From: Salvia splendens
Lineage: Eukaryota > Streptophyta > Magnoliopsida > Lamiales > Lamiaceae
Direction of reading: 5' to 3'
DNA length: 64,000 bases
Assembly: GCF_004379255.2 (NCBI RefSeq)
Contig: NC_056048.1
Span: 4,526,001-4,590,000 of the forward strand
Part shown: in pieces, positions 1-9,061 of the stretch
How the letters are laid out: the number at the start of each line of letters is the position of its first letter
Position numbering within the stretch: the first letter of the stretch is position 1
Position numbers and translations under genes: made by a program
The notes under the pieces: generated by a model
Databases searched by the model: none
What the model saw: the letters and a program-made list of their open reading frames with translations, nothing else
What the model was told of the DNA's origin: nothing

Positions 1-32
1 GAATTTCTTCAGAATTTCAAAGAGTAAGAACC

Positions 33-2769
33 ATGTCTTCTTCTTCTTCTGAGTCAGGTAGCGGTAGGAAAGGGGGTAAGGGGTCTTCTAGCCGGAAAGA
101 ATCCGGGGAGAAGACCGTAGAGTATTTTCACAGCATCTTGAGTAAGGATACTGTGATATCCTTACACGAAAAATATTTTTTTCCTGGGGGGAAGGTTGCG
201 ATTCCCGACGACCTTCATAGGGCTGACTCGCCGCCGGAGGGTTACGCCACCGTTTATGAAGCCGGCTTGGAATGCGGGCTTCGTTTCCCTCTTCCCCCTG
301 CCTTTGTAGAGCTGCTAGATTTTTTTCAACTCCCTTTAGGTCAGGTGACTCCGAACTCTTGGAGGCACTTATCGGCCTTTGCTGCCGAACTGCGTAGGCT
401 AGATAAGGATCTGTCTCTGAGGGCAATCCTTAATTTCTTCCAGTTTAAGAGGAAGGGATCTTGGTTTTACCTGATCCCTTTACAGCCCTTTAGAGCCTTT
501 TGTAAAACCAAATGGCCGAAATGGCAAAATCGCTTCTTTTTTTATAATAGGACTTCGGCTTCGGACTTTTCCTGGAGAGGGCCGAAGTCCGTTATTCCTC
601 ATCCTCGGGTAGAACCGTTGGACGAGCTCGAGGCCGAGCTCAATAAGATTCCCATGATTAGGAAGCAGTACTCGGAGTCTGAGCTCGTCAAGGGCGACTT
701 TGTGTTCGACTCCTCGTCTTCGGACGAAGAGACTGAGGGTGAGGATTTCTTTTTTATGCATTACTGCCTTGACGACGAAAACTAACCTTGTTTTCTTGCT
801 TTTTGGCAGTGAACTTGCTAAACAAGCTCGGTCGCAAATCCTCCGAATCTAAGGAACCGGAGAGGCCGAAAACCACCAGCTCGGCGTCTGATGCCGAGAA
901 GAATCCGAAGAGGCAAAAGACCTCTTCGGATCCAAAGAAGCCGGAGTCGACTTCGGCAAGGGGGAAGGGGAGGATTCAGAAACCCCCAAGAGCGCCAGAG
1001 AAAGACGTGGTCTTGGCGCCTCCTTCGGAACATATCTGTGAGCCCTTTTTATGGCCCACGGACTTCGCCGAGGTGAATTCTCTTCTTGATTTTCTGGCCT
1101 TGCTTTTTTCCTGTATTTTTTGTGGCCCCTCGGTTGACTTTTTTCCTTTTTCCATTTTCAGAGGAACGATATGCTCTCCAAGCTCGTCGCCGTTGAACTC
1201 TCCAAAGCGTCCAACGATTATGCTGAGATGCAGAGGAAGTTGGCGGCTGCTCGTCACCAGGCCGAACAGGCTAAGGCAGACTTTGAGAAGGCCAGAGCTG
1301 CTAGGATCTCGGCCCAGGATGAAGCCCAGTTTGCCAAAAACCAGCTCGTCATCCAGCGAGAGCAGACGAAACGGAGGGATGCTGCCGCCGTGGTTGCCCA
1401 AGGGGAGGTTCTCCGTGCTTTCGCGGAGAAACTCTTTCTGAGCAATCAATTTTCGGCCTTTGTCGGTGATCTGCTGAAACTGATGACCGATAATGCCGAG
1501 CAAGGGCCCGAAGTCGTCCTGCCGTTGTACGGCCGAGAGATAGCAGCTCGTCTCCAGAGTCTGCCGCTCCTTGAGGAGCTTGCTTCGTCCTCGGTTCTGC
1601 TTTCTGCTGACCGAGTTCGTAGTTGCCGAGCTGACCGGGACGAGAATATGGAGGCTATCTTTGCCTCCTTAGGGCCAGTTTCACCCGCTCCAATTTTCCA
1701 CGGAGAGGGTGAGACCGAGCAGCTTGATCAGCAGACTGGAGACAGGCAGGCCGAGCAAGAGGTGCTGCTGATCGGTGATGGGGGCACCGAGCAGGCTGGG
1801 GGGAGCAAGAAGGCCGAGGCTGAAGCTGAGGCAGACAAGGAGAAGGAAGCTGAACCTCACCGAGGAGCCGGAGACGAAGCTGGCGGAGTATGATTTCGTC
1901 TCCCTTATCTTAGTTTAGTTTCTTCCTTCTTGTAAAATGGCCTTGAAGCCCTCCTTGTGTAAAAATTTTTTTTCTTATGAATGAAAAAATTCTTCTTTCT
2001 ACACTTGTGTCTTCGTATAGCTTTTCGTACTCTCTTTTACTCCTATTGTGGTTTACTACCTGCTCAGTAAACTGAAATGCCGAACTGACATAGCTACTTT
2101 GTATTCTTAACTCTTAAGGAGCTGGAGGTACTTCACTGGAAGCGGCTGTACTCTTCCGCTTTAGACGAAGCTGAGAAAAAAGCCATAGCTGACCAGATGA
2201 AGAATGACGAACTCTTGGCTTGTTTAGTGAAGCTGGAGGCCGACAATAAGGACTTAGAGTCCGAAAAGAAAGATCTGGAGGCCGAACTGAATACTGCCGT
2301 CGCTGAGAGGACTGCGTATGAGGATTTCATCAGCAGGCACGGGGGAATGACCATCTCTGAAGTTCAGGAACGAGTTGACGAACTGTGGGAGGAATATCAT
2401 GTACTCCGGAGGAACAATGCGCTGGAGAGCTCGGCTTGCCAACAAGTCGTGAAATCATTGCGGCGCTGGGCTTCTCGGTACGACATCATTCTTTCCCGGC
2501 GTCCCTCAATCGAGAGATTCCTTAGGCATTTCCCGCCAACAGATGGTCGCACTCCAGCTCGAACCTCTGATTCACTTGCTCAAAACCCTACTCCAAGTCA
2601 GCAACGAACTCAGGAACAACCGGAGACGTCAAGACGAGGACGGACTGAAGTTCGCAGAGGAGCGGTGACTATGAGTGAGCAAGATCGGCAAATGATTCGT
2701 GAAGAGACTCTTCGCCGCCGAGGTGCTAGAGCTTCCCGGGCTCAGGGAAGAGGCGGTAGGGTCGATTAG
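33..2769 (+). CDS. Antisense spliced ORF of a Tat/Ogre-type retrotransposon (plant 'putative gypsy type transposon' domain plus coiled coil)
   Basis: The reading frame runs through four exons: 33-738, 810-1072, 1162-1887 and 2119-2769. Each junction has GT and AG, and the frame stays open, giving 781 aa. If the last intron (1888-2118) is retained, the protein stops at 1893 after 566 aa. The first ~170 residues look like the N-terminal domain annotated in plants as putative gypsy-type transposon protein: a Leu/Pro-rich stretch, then FLR-like helices and a WPKWQNRFF motif. A Ser/Lys/Pro linker follows, then long Ala/Glu/Lys coiled coils (exon 3 and residues from 2197 on), and a basic Arg-rich tail. 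The gag and integrase remnants at 3695-4936 are on the opposite strand, so this frame is antisense to the element and lies between pol and the unseen 3' LTR, the place where Tat-lineage elements carry extra ORFs. Its function is unknown. Exon borders are inferred from sequence only. Confidence 0.62.
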
Positions 2770-3010
2770 AGCATCTCGTCGACCTGCTTATTCTTCAGCT
2801 GCCCGGAATGACCGAACTCGGCTTCACGAGGATTTTGTGAATAGATGGCTCAACTTTAGCAACCATGGACAGTAGAATAGTCCTTTGTAATGGCGTAACG
2901 CCTTCTCGTAGGGCAGCAGAATTATATGCCGAACAAGATTTAATAAATGAAATTTTCATTTCGCTTCTATCACTGCGTATTTACAGCTCAGCGAAAAAAT
3001 TTCATCGTGC
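2770..3010. other. Spacer of the outer retrotransposon downstream of the antisense ORF
   Basis: No convincing gene is seen here. The sequence follows the stop of the antisense ORF and leads into the tandem repeats. It probably serves as the 3' untranslated region of the antisense transcript. Confidence 0.4.
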
Positions 3011-3245
3011 TCGTCCTCGGTCTTATGAAGTAAACTTCTTTGACCGGACTCGTCCTCGGTCTTATGAAGTAAGCTTCTTTGACCGGACTCGTCTTTGGTC
3101 TTATGAAGTAAACTTCTTTGACCGGACTTGGTCCTCGGTCTTATGAAATAAACTTCTTTGACCGGACTCGTCTTTGGTCTTATGAAGTAAACTTCTTTGA
3201 CCGGACTCGTCTTTGGTCTTATGAAGTAAATTTCTTTGACCGGAC
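3011..3245. repeat. Minisatellite, 39-bp unit, six copies
   Basis: Six tandem copies start at 3011, 3050, 3089, 3128, 3168 and 3207. All are 39 bp except the fourth, which is 40 bp. Each copy ends with TTCTTTGACCGGAC and contains GGTCTTATGAA. Copies differ at a few sites (CCTCGG or CTTTGG near the start). The array lies between the pol remnant and the antisense ORF. Hypervariable tandem repeats in this part of Tat-lineage elements are an established observation. Confidence 0.95.
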
Positions 3246-3249
3246 TAAG

Positions 3250-3413
3250 CTTGTGTCCTAATTTGGCGAGTTTTATCGCTCGGATCGGACTTTCCCTTGT
3301 CCTAATTTGGGGATCGGACTTTCCCTTGTCCTAATTCGGCGAGTTTTATCGCGTGGATCGGACTTTCCCTTGTCCTAATTCGGCGAGTTTTATCGCGTGG
3401 ATCGGACTTTCCC
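3250..3413. repeat. Minisatellite, 44-bp unit, about four copies
   Basis: A second, unrelated tandem array starts right after the 39-bp array. Two full 44-bp copies are at 3326-3369 and 3370-3413. A 47-bp variant is at 3250-3296, and a copy with an internal deletion (29 bp) is at 3297-3325. The shared core is GGATCGGACTTTCCC, preceded by GGCGAGTTTTATCGC in the full copies. Confidence 0.93.
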
Positions 3414-3694
3414 TTTGTTGCAGTTCGTTTCAGACGAACTGCTTGTTTCTTAAGCTGAATTGTGGTCTTGTATCCTCCTTAGAAGCTTGGACTCACAATC
3501 GTTGGCTTATATATGTTCTAAAAAGGGGATCAGCCTTCGAAGAACAAGATACCTCAGTAACATTTGTAAGAGACGACACGCACATAGACAGACAAAACGC
3601 ACATAAAGACAAACATGAAAAACAAGTAAAAAACAAAGAAAGCACATACCCCTAGGACCGAACTAGACACAAGATTGACTGACCGGACTGTCTC
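3414..3694. other. Outer-element spacer between the minisatellites and the pol remnant
   Basis: I see no supported gene here. Short open frames exist but resemble nothing. On the minus strand the stretch lies just downstream of the pol stop codon. Confidence 0.35.
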
Positions 3695-4197
3695 TTACAA
3701 ATGGAACTTCTTGAGGTTGGAAATGTGCCATGTTCGGGGTACTTGTTCTCCTGACATGTGAGTCAATTTATAAGACCCTTTGCCGAGGACTTCTGACACC
3801 CGATATGGACCTTCCCATGTGGGTTCGAGTTTGCCCAGCTTTTCTGCTCGGCTTACTTCGTTGTTTCTCAAGACGAGATCTCCCACTTGAAATTGTAGCT
3901 TTTTCACCCTTTGGTTATAATACCGGGCTACTTGCTCCTTGTACTTGGCTGCTTTTATGCAGGCCAATTCTCTTCTTTCTTCGGCAAGATCTAGTTCGGC
4001 TCTCAGTCCGTCATCATTCATTTCTGAGGAGAAATTTAGAGTTCGGGGACTGGGTACGCCGATCTCAACCGGAATCACGGCTTCAGTGCCGTACACCAGA
4101 CTGTACGGAGTTTCACCGTTGGAGGTTTTGGGTGTAGTTCGGTAGGACCATAGGACTTGAGGGAGATTTTCTACCCATTGTCCTTTGGCTTGTTCAA
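3695..4197 (-). pseudogene. Ty3/gypsy integrase C-terminal remnant (outer element)
   Basis: On the minus strand the frame reads from about 4197 to the stop at 3695. It encodes the end of a retroviral-type integrase: the WSYRTTPKTSNGETP and YGTEAVIPVEIG motifs typical of Tat/Athila-type plant integrases, then the C-terminal fold with VGDLVLR and WEGPYRV. The zinc finger, the catalytic core and everything upstream in pol are missing. The frame starts directly after a gag end, at an internal deletion junction near 4170-4200. It belongs to the same element as the gag pieces at 4171-4936 and 16380-16821. Confidence 0.85.
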
Positions 4198-4277
4198 TGG
4201 TACGAACTGAGCGGGCGGCTTCTCAGGATTGAGACGTGGCCCTAATCGGTCTTGCACCGGAGTCCTTTGAATCCTTT

Positions 4278-4343
4278 CAAAAGGAGTTCGGCGAGGATGT
4301 CCCTGATCGCCAAAAGGAGTTCGGCGAGGATGTCCCTGATCGC
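4278..4343. repeat. 33-bp tandem duplication in the outer gag
   Basis: Two adjacent copies carry GGAGTTCGGCGAGGATGTCC, differing at the last base of the unit. The duplication keeps the gag frame. Confidence 0.9.
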
Positions 4344-4931
4344 TATGATCGGGCTTCCTCCTGTCTCCTCGGGATGAGCTGTCTAAAGACCGTTTGCGAC
4401 GGTCTGCCTCATCGGCACGGGAGAACTGGTCCGCAATGTCCCACATCTCTTGAGCTGTTTGCGGACTGCATTCCACGAGCTTTCTGTAGAGAGCTCCGGG
4501 TAGGATTCCATTTTGGAATGCCGAAATGACAAGTAGATCATTGAGATCGTCTACTTGTAGGCATTCCTTGTGGAATCTCGTCATAAAGTCGCTGATCTTT
4601 TCGTCGCGACCTTGACGTATAGAAAGCAGCTGAGCCGAAGTGATTCGGGCTTCTGCTTTCTGAAAGAACCTCCTGTGGAAAGCATCCATTAGATCTCGGT
4701 AAGATCTAATGCTGCCTTGGGGGAGGCTATCGAACCACCTTCTTGCGTTCCCGATAAGCAGCTAGGGAAACAGCTTGCACATATGGACCTCATTGAGACC
4801 CTGGTTCGCCATGTTGTACTGATAGCGTCCCAGGAAGTCATGAGGATTCACTAACCCGTCATAAGTCATCGACGGAGTTCGGTAGTTCTGTGGCAAGGGA
4901 GTTCGGGTGATATCGTCCGAGAACGGAGTCT

Positions 4932-4936
4932 TCAAT
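4932..4936. other. Target-site duplication, left copy (TCAAT)
   Basis: TCAAT precedes the 5' LTR of the nested chromovirus. The same five bases follow its 3' LTR at 16380-16384. Five base pairs is the size expected for Ty3/gypsy integrase. Confidence 0.95.
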
Positions 4937-7721
4937 TGTAATACCCGAAAATTTGTGGAATTTTATTCTTTTAATTAAGGATGAAATTTTTTTATGATTT
5001 TGTGTTTAATATATGGTGTGGAAATATTTATTTGATTTATAATATTGTTGTGGATATGGGATTTTCTACCTAGACAAATTAAAATTTGGTTTTATATTTT
5101 CAGCTATGATTTAAAATTCTAATTAATCGATTTAAACCTCTCTCTCCCTCCCCTTTTTTCGAAATCCCTTCCCCATCACCCCATGATGTTCTCAACTTCC
5201 TCCACCCTCACATAACCGATCCTTTTCTTCCCCTTTCCTTTTCTTTTCTCTTTTCGGTCACTCTCTCAATCTCTCCCTCTCTCTCTCGCAAAGTTGCTCT
5301 CTCTCACTGGTAAGTCTCCCTCCTTCTCCCTCTCGGTTTTTATCTTCTTCCTTTCACTCCCTCTTATCACCTTCTTGGATTCCTCAAGGTGATACCCTCC
5401 TTCGTCGTGAATCGGAGTCGGAAAAGGAAGTAAAGCTTTTGCGTTTCGTTTGAACCATCCGGGGAAGGTAACCCCTAACCCTTGTTTAATTCGAAAACTC
5501 ATGCATATAGGACGTTTTGGAGGGTTTAGGTGCTGAATAGGTTGTGGGATGATGTGTCTGTGTGAAGCATGTTTTTGATAGTAACTGGCAGTGGGTTCCG
5601 ACCCCTTTTTAACTAAGCAAACGATCTCCGTTGGGTACGAATTTTTGAACTGTGTAAAGGTTAATGTGTCTTTTGTGTGGTGTGTAAATTTCAGCCTCTT
5701 TGGATGTCGTATGAATTTATTATGATTTTTGCAAGTAAACTGCGCAGTTTCGCGAGTTGTATGTTTTTGGGAGATGTTTTCTTGTGCTTTTGGCGTGATT
5801 CTGAGTGATATGTTTTTGTGATGAATGTGGGTGTGTTTGGCCAAGAGATGGCTCGGAGGAATCAGTGTTTGGTTCGAGAGTTTTCGTGTGTGTTGGCCGA
5901 GAGTGTTGGGTTCAGCCTAGGGCAGATTTGTGGAGAGTCTGGAAGGGATGATCCCAGGTGTCTGGGTGTGTTTTGGGATGTAGAATGCGTGGTGTGTTTG
6001 TCGTATAGGGTTTGAGAATCGGGGGTCAGAGGAAAAGGGGTGTAATCTAGGTGCCGAGCAGGCGGCCGAGGTGGTCGGCCGAAGTGCCGAGCATGCGGCC
6101 GAGATGGTCGGCCGAGGTGCCGAGCAGACGGCCGAGACGGTCGGTCGAGGTGCCGAGCCGGACGGCCGAGGTGGTCGGCCGAGGTGCCGAGCATGCGGCC
6201 GAGACGGTCGGCCGAGGTACCGAGCAGGCGGCCGAGACGGTCGGCCGAGGTGCCGAGCCGGACGGCCGAGATGGTCGGCCGAGGTGCCGAGCTGTGCCGA
6301 GACAGGTGCCGAGCTGTGCCGAGACAGGTGCCGAGCTGTGCCGAGACAAGTGCCGAGCTGTGCCGAGACAGGTGCCGAGCTGTGCCGAGTCAGGTGCCGA
6401 GCTGTGCCGAGACAGGCGGCCGAGGTGCCGAGCCAGGCGGCCGAGACGGTCGGCCGAGGTGCCGAGCCAGGCGGCCGAGGTGCCGAGCCAGGCGGCCGAG
6501 ACGGTCGGCCGAGGTGCCGAGCCAGGCGGCCGAGACACCGAGCCATGTCGAGACGCCGATCCTTTTTCCGAGTTTGTCCGAACCTTTTCCGAGCCAAGTG
6601 AGCCGTTTGCACAGTAAGGGTATGCCAGGACTTGGAGTGCTGTGTTCGTGTGTCGTGTGCGCGTTTTGGGTACGTCGTTTGCGTGCGGGGTGTGTTTCGA
6701 ACGTGTGACTTTGTGTGTTTGTTTTGTAATATGTTGTTAAGTGTATGTACGTGTAACGTGCTAGATGTTGAAGTCGTCCACGTAGGAATCATGCATTGTC
6801 GTTTAAAGTCTCGTCTCTTCTGACTCTAATCATGATATTATTTATCTTTCAAAAGGGTGATCTTTTTCGAGGAAAGTGTGGTTGAAGGGAACTGTTTTAA
6901 AAGCTAAGCAATCGAGGTGGGCTTTTCTACCCTACTTTTATGTGGGTTATCTTTAAATACGGACTTTGTTCCGGAAATGTTTATGGAGGTGAACTGTTTG
7001 TCTTGCCAATTATTTCGTTTTGAAACCTATCTGAAGTGGTTTACCACATATGTTTAATCGAATTCGGGTCTGTTGGGCTGCGAACCCTCAGGCTAGTGTA
7101 CACGAGACTGGGTGCCATCTGAGAGCAAGTTGGCCGGTCTAGATGACCTGGGGTGTGGCCACGCCCCTTGTCATGGTTTGGATCAGATAGTGTATGATTG
7201 AGGGAATAAGGGTGGCAATATCGGAAAATGACTGCGCAGTCGAATTTATGAAATGTATTTTGTGTACTTGGGTTATTTTCATTATACTCAAAACCCCAAT
7301 GTTACACTGTTATGGCATGACAAACTATGTTTTTGGCGTGTGTCCACTGAGTGCAATAAGTACTCAGCCCTGCATGTTGTTTTCTTAATGTGCAGGTTGA
7401 GCGGCGATGGGGAGGACGGATGTTGAGCAGTTAAAGCCAAAGGGTGTTTTTATCTTTTGGATGGTGTCGTGTCGTCATACCCGGCATCATCTGTCTTTTG
7501 GTCTTTTCCGCTGCTTGTAAACCGTCACGATGTTTTCATTTAAAACTCTGAATACTTTAACTTTTGTAATGTCGTCACAGTACTTTGTTTTGAATTGAAT
7601 TTCCTTTTACTAAATGTTTTCGGGTCAAATATTCTCGTTCCCCCTTTCTTCCCCGCTTCTTTACTCCTCCCCTAGTCGCGGTCCACCGTACTTCCTATCC
7701 TTAGGAAATGCGGGCGTGACA
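4937..7721 (+). repeat. 5' LTR of the Tekay-type element (2785 bp)
   Basis: The LTR runs from TGTAATACCC to GGCGTGACA and is repeated at 13593-16379. It includes a CT-rich segment near 5140-5330, a strong splice donor consensus GGTAAGT at 5309-5315, a GC-rich array at 6051-6557 and an acceptor-like TTAATGTGCAG ending at 7395. Long open frames inside it come from the array and do not look like genes. I could not pick out a convincing TATA box. Confidence 0.96.
6051..6557. repeat. GCCGAG array with 11-bp base period, 5' LTR copy
   Basis: The array consists of GCCGAG-based units. Six 22-bp units run from 6286 to 6417 (GCCGAGCTGTGCCGAGACAG plus GT). On both sides lie 33-bp units such as GCCGAGCAGGCGGCCGAGAC followed by GGTCGGCCGAGGT. 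Both sizes are multiples of 11, and each 11-mer carries one GCCGAG or GGCCGAG. Because 33 is a multiple of three and stops are rare, several frames on both strands stay open. I take these as non-coding side effects. Confidence 0.92.
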
Positions 7722-7724
7722 GAG

Positions 7725-7742
7725 TGGTATCAGAGCCTAGGT
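7725..7742 (+). promoter_or_regulatory. Primer-binding site, initiator Met-tRNA type
   Basis: TGGTATCAGAGCCTAGGT starts three bases after the 5' LTR. TGGTATCAGAGC is the usual plant retrotransposon match to the 3' end of initiator tRNA-Met. It primes minus-strand DNA synthesis. Confidence 0.95.
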
Positions 7743-8325
7743 TTTCTCTTTCTGCTCTGGACCAAAAAAAAAAAAATTCTTTTTCTGACTGGAGTAAGTT
7801 TTCAAAAGTGTCATTGGCTCAACATCCGACTCATCGCACTCAACCTGAAATGAGGTAGTGAAAACTTCGAAATTTTGGAAAGTATATGGAAGTGGAGGAA
7901 ATTGTGATTTTGGTGTTGAAAATGTTTTATGTAAAGTTTAAGTAAATGTTGAGACATGTGGAAGGGTACAACGTGATGTGGAAAAGTTGGAAATTATTTG
8001 AGCTATGAACTGTTATGGTGTTATGAACTGTTGATGTATGATGAACTTATATGAAAGCATGTGGCCGATGTGTGATGATATGATGACGTGAATGTTGATG
8101 TGAGCTTTTATGTGAGTATGTGTTGGCCTTTTGAATGTTTGAACTTAGACGTGATAGAATTTCACTAGTGCTTCTTGGACCTGTGATAGATAAGAGCTTT
8201 TGGCCTTTGAACACCAGCGGGTTTGGGTTAGAACAGCGATACGTGCATACACTCTCTCTCTCTCTTCTTCGGTTATGTACTCTGTTTTTATACGCGAGGC
8301 GGTTGTTTCTGTTTTTTTTCTATAG
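7743..8325 (+). other. 5' leader of the Tekay-type element
   Basis: This stretch separates the primer-binding site from the first ORF. No gene is seen. It ends in a T-rich tract and TATAG directly before the ATG at 8326, which looks like a splice acceptor. Confidence 0.5.
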
Positions 8326-8847
8326 ATGGCGCGTATGTTCCGAACCCCGCGACGGAGTGATCGCGATAGACTTAGGGCACAGAGGGTGCTCAGAGATTAT
8401 AGAGTGTACCGGAAGAAGGATCATGTACCGTTGATCGAGTTCGTGGCACACTTCGACACCCTCTGGAGGGCAGCTCAGGAGTTCGGAGTGACAGAGCATG
8501 ACGGCATTGAGAAGCTAATAGATTTGCTTCCCGATAGCTGGAAGGAGTGGGCCGAAAGAACGGCGAGGAGGTACACGTGGCATGAGCCTGCTACCGATGA
8601 CATGGTGGGTGACATGGCTGGCTTTCGGAAAGCCGTGTATTGTGCACTGGTGGACTCTCGAGAGGAGCAGCCCCCACAGGAGGTGGAAGAGAGGGTCGTG
8701 TATCAGGACAAGTATGTGAGCATGTACGAGGGTGAACAAGGGTATGAAGATGTTTATGAGGAGGCTCTGCCAGGGAACTCCGAGGAGGACGACGACGAAG
8801 ACCCGGAGGAAGGGCCTATGGATGAGGATGATAGAGTCGTAGTCTAG
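8326..8847 (+). CDS. Extra ORF upstream of gag-pol in the Tekay-type element (173 aa, function unknown)
   Basis: This ORF of 173 codons is in the same strand as gag-pol and ends 214 bp before it. The first ~110 residues are basic and helical and have a gag-like look (FVAHFDTLWRAAQEFGV, LIDLLPDSWKEWAERT). The last ~50 residues are very acidic, with a run of Glu and Asp. I see no zinc knuckle. Its ATG follows directly on a pyrimidine-rich tract ending in TATAG, so it may be reached by splicing of a leader intron. Standard Tekay elements have a single gag-pol frame, so the ORF is unusual. It could be a partial gag duplicate, a captured sequence or a lineage-specific accessory protein. I do not recognise its family. 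Confidence 0.55.
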   Translation: MARMFRTPRRSDRDRLRAQRVLRDYRVYRKKDHVPLIEFVAHFDTLWRAAQEFGVTEHDGIEKLIDLLPDSWKEWAERTARRYTWHEPATDDMVGDMAGFRKAVYCALVDSREEQPPQEVEERVVYQDKYVSMYEGEQGYEDVYEEALPGNSEEDDDEDPEEGPMDEDDRVVV

Positions 8848-9061
8848 AATTAGAAGAGTTCGTTGTCTTTTCAGTTTTTGCTTTCTGTACGATCTACTCT
8901 TGGGAACAATGTTGGCCTTCTTTCTTTTAATGAGAATTTTGATTTTGATTTATATCCTATGTGTTGCATCTTATACTACATGAAGGTTTTATAAGAAAAT
9001 TTGGAGAAAGTGGTAATTTTGGATGAGAATTGTAGTAACACTTTTTGGATATTGAATCAGA
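8848..9061 (+). other. Spacer between the extra ORF and gag-pol
   Basis: This is a short AT-rich stretch without a supported gene. It could be leader or intron for the downstream frame. Confidence 0.4.

Larger units (their letters stand above)
4171..4936 (-). pseudogene. Outer Ty3/gypsy element gag, 3' part, truncated by the nested insertion
   Basis: Read on the minus strand, this is a retrotransposon gag domain. It contains GRYQYNMANQGLNEVHMCKLFP, ARRWFDSLPQGSI, then FHRRFFQKAEARITSAQLL, and a Ser/Arg/Asp-rich tail. An in-frame TAG at 4762-4764 breaks the frame within the domain. A 33-bp unit is duplicated in tandem at about 4278-4343. At 4936 the frame is cut by the Tekay-type insertion and resumes at 16380. 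At its 3' end gag runs into a deletion and joins the integrase tail, so protease, reverse transcriptase and RNase H are gone. It is non-functional by these lesions. Confidence 0.85.

Noticed and set aside
88..761. Minus-strand frames opposite the antisense ORF
   Set aside because: They are shadows of the spliced plus-strand frame, without family motifs.
5266..5844. 192-codon minus-strand frame in the LTR, identical at 13923-14501
   Set aside because: It is the complement of a CT-rich leader and LTR sequence. It resembles no protein, and its identity in both LTRs reflects the young insertion.
6047..6792. Long open frames on both strands over the GC-rich array (up to 291 codons), and their copies at 14519-15450
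   Set aside because: They are produced by GCCGAG repeats whose unit length avoids stops in several frames, and they overlap each other. Composition is pure Arg/Pro/Ser/Ala repetition.
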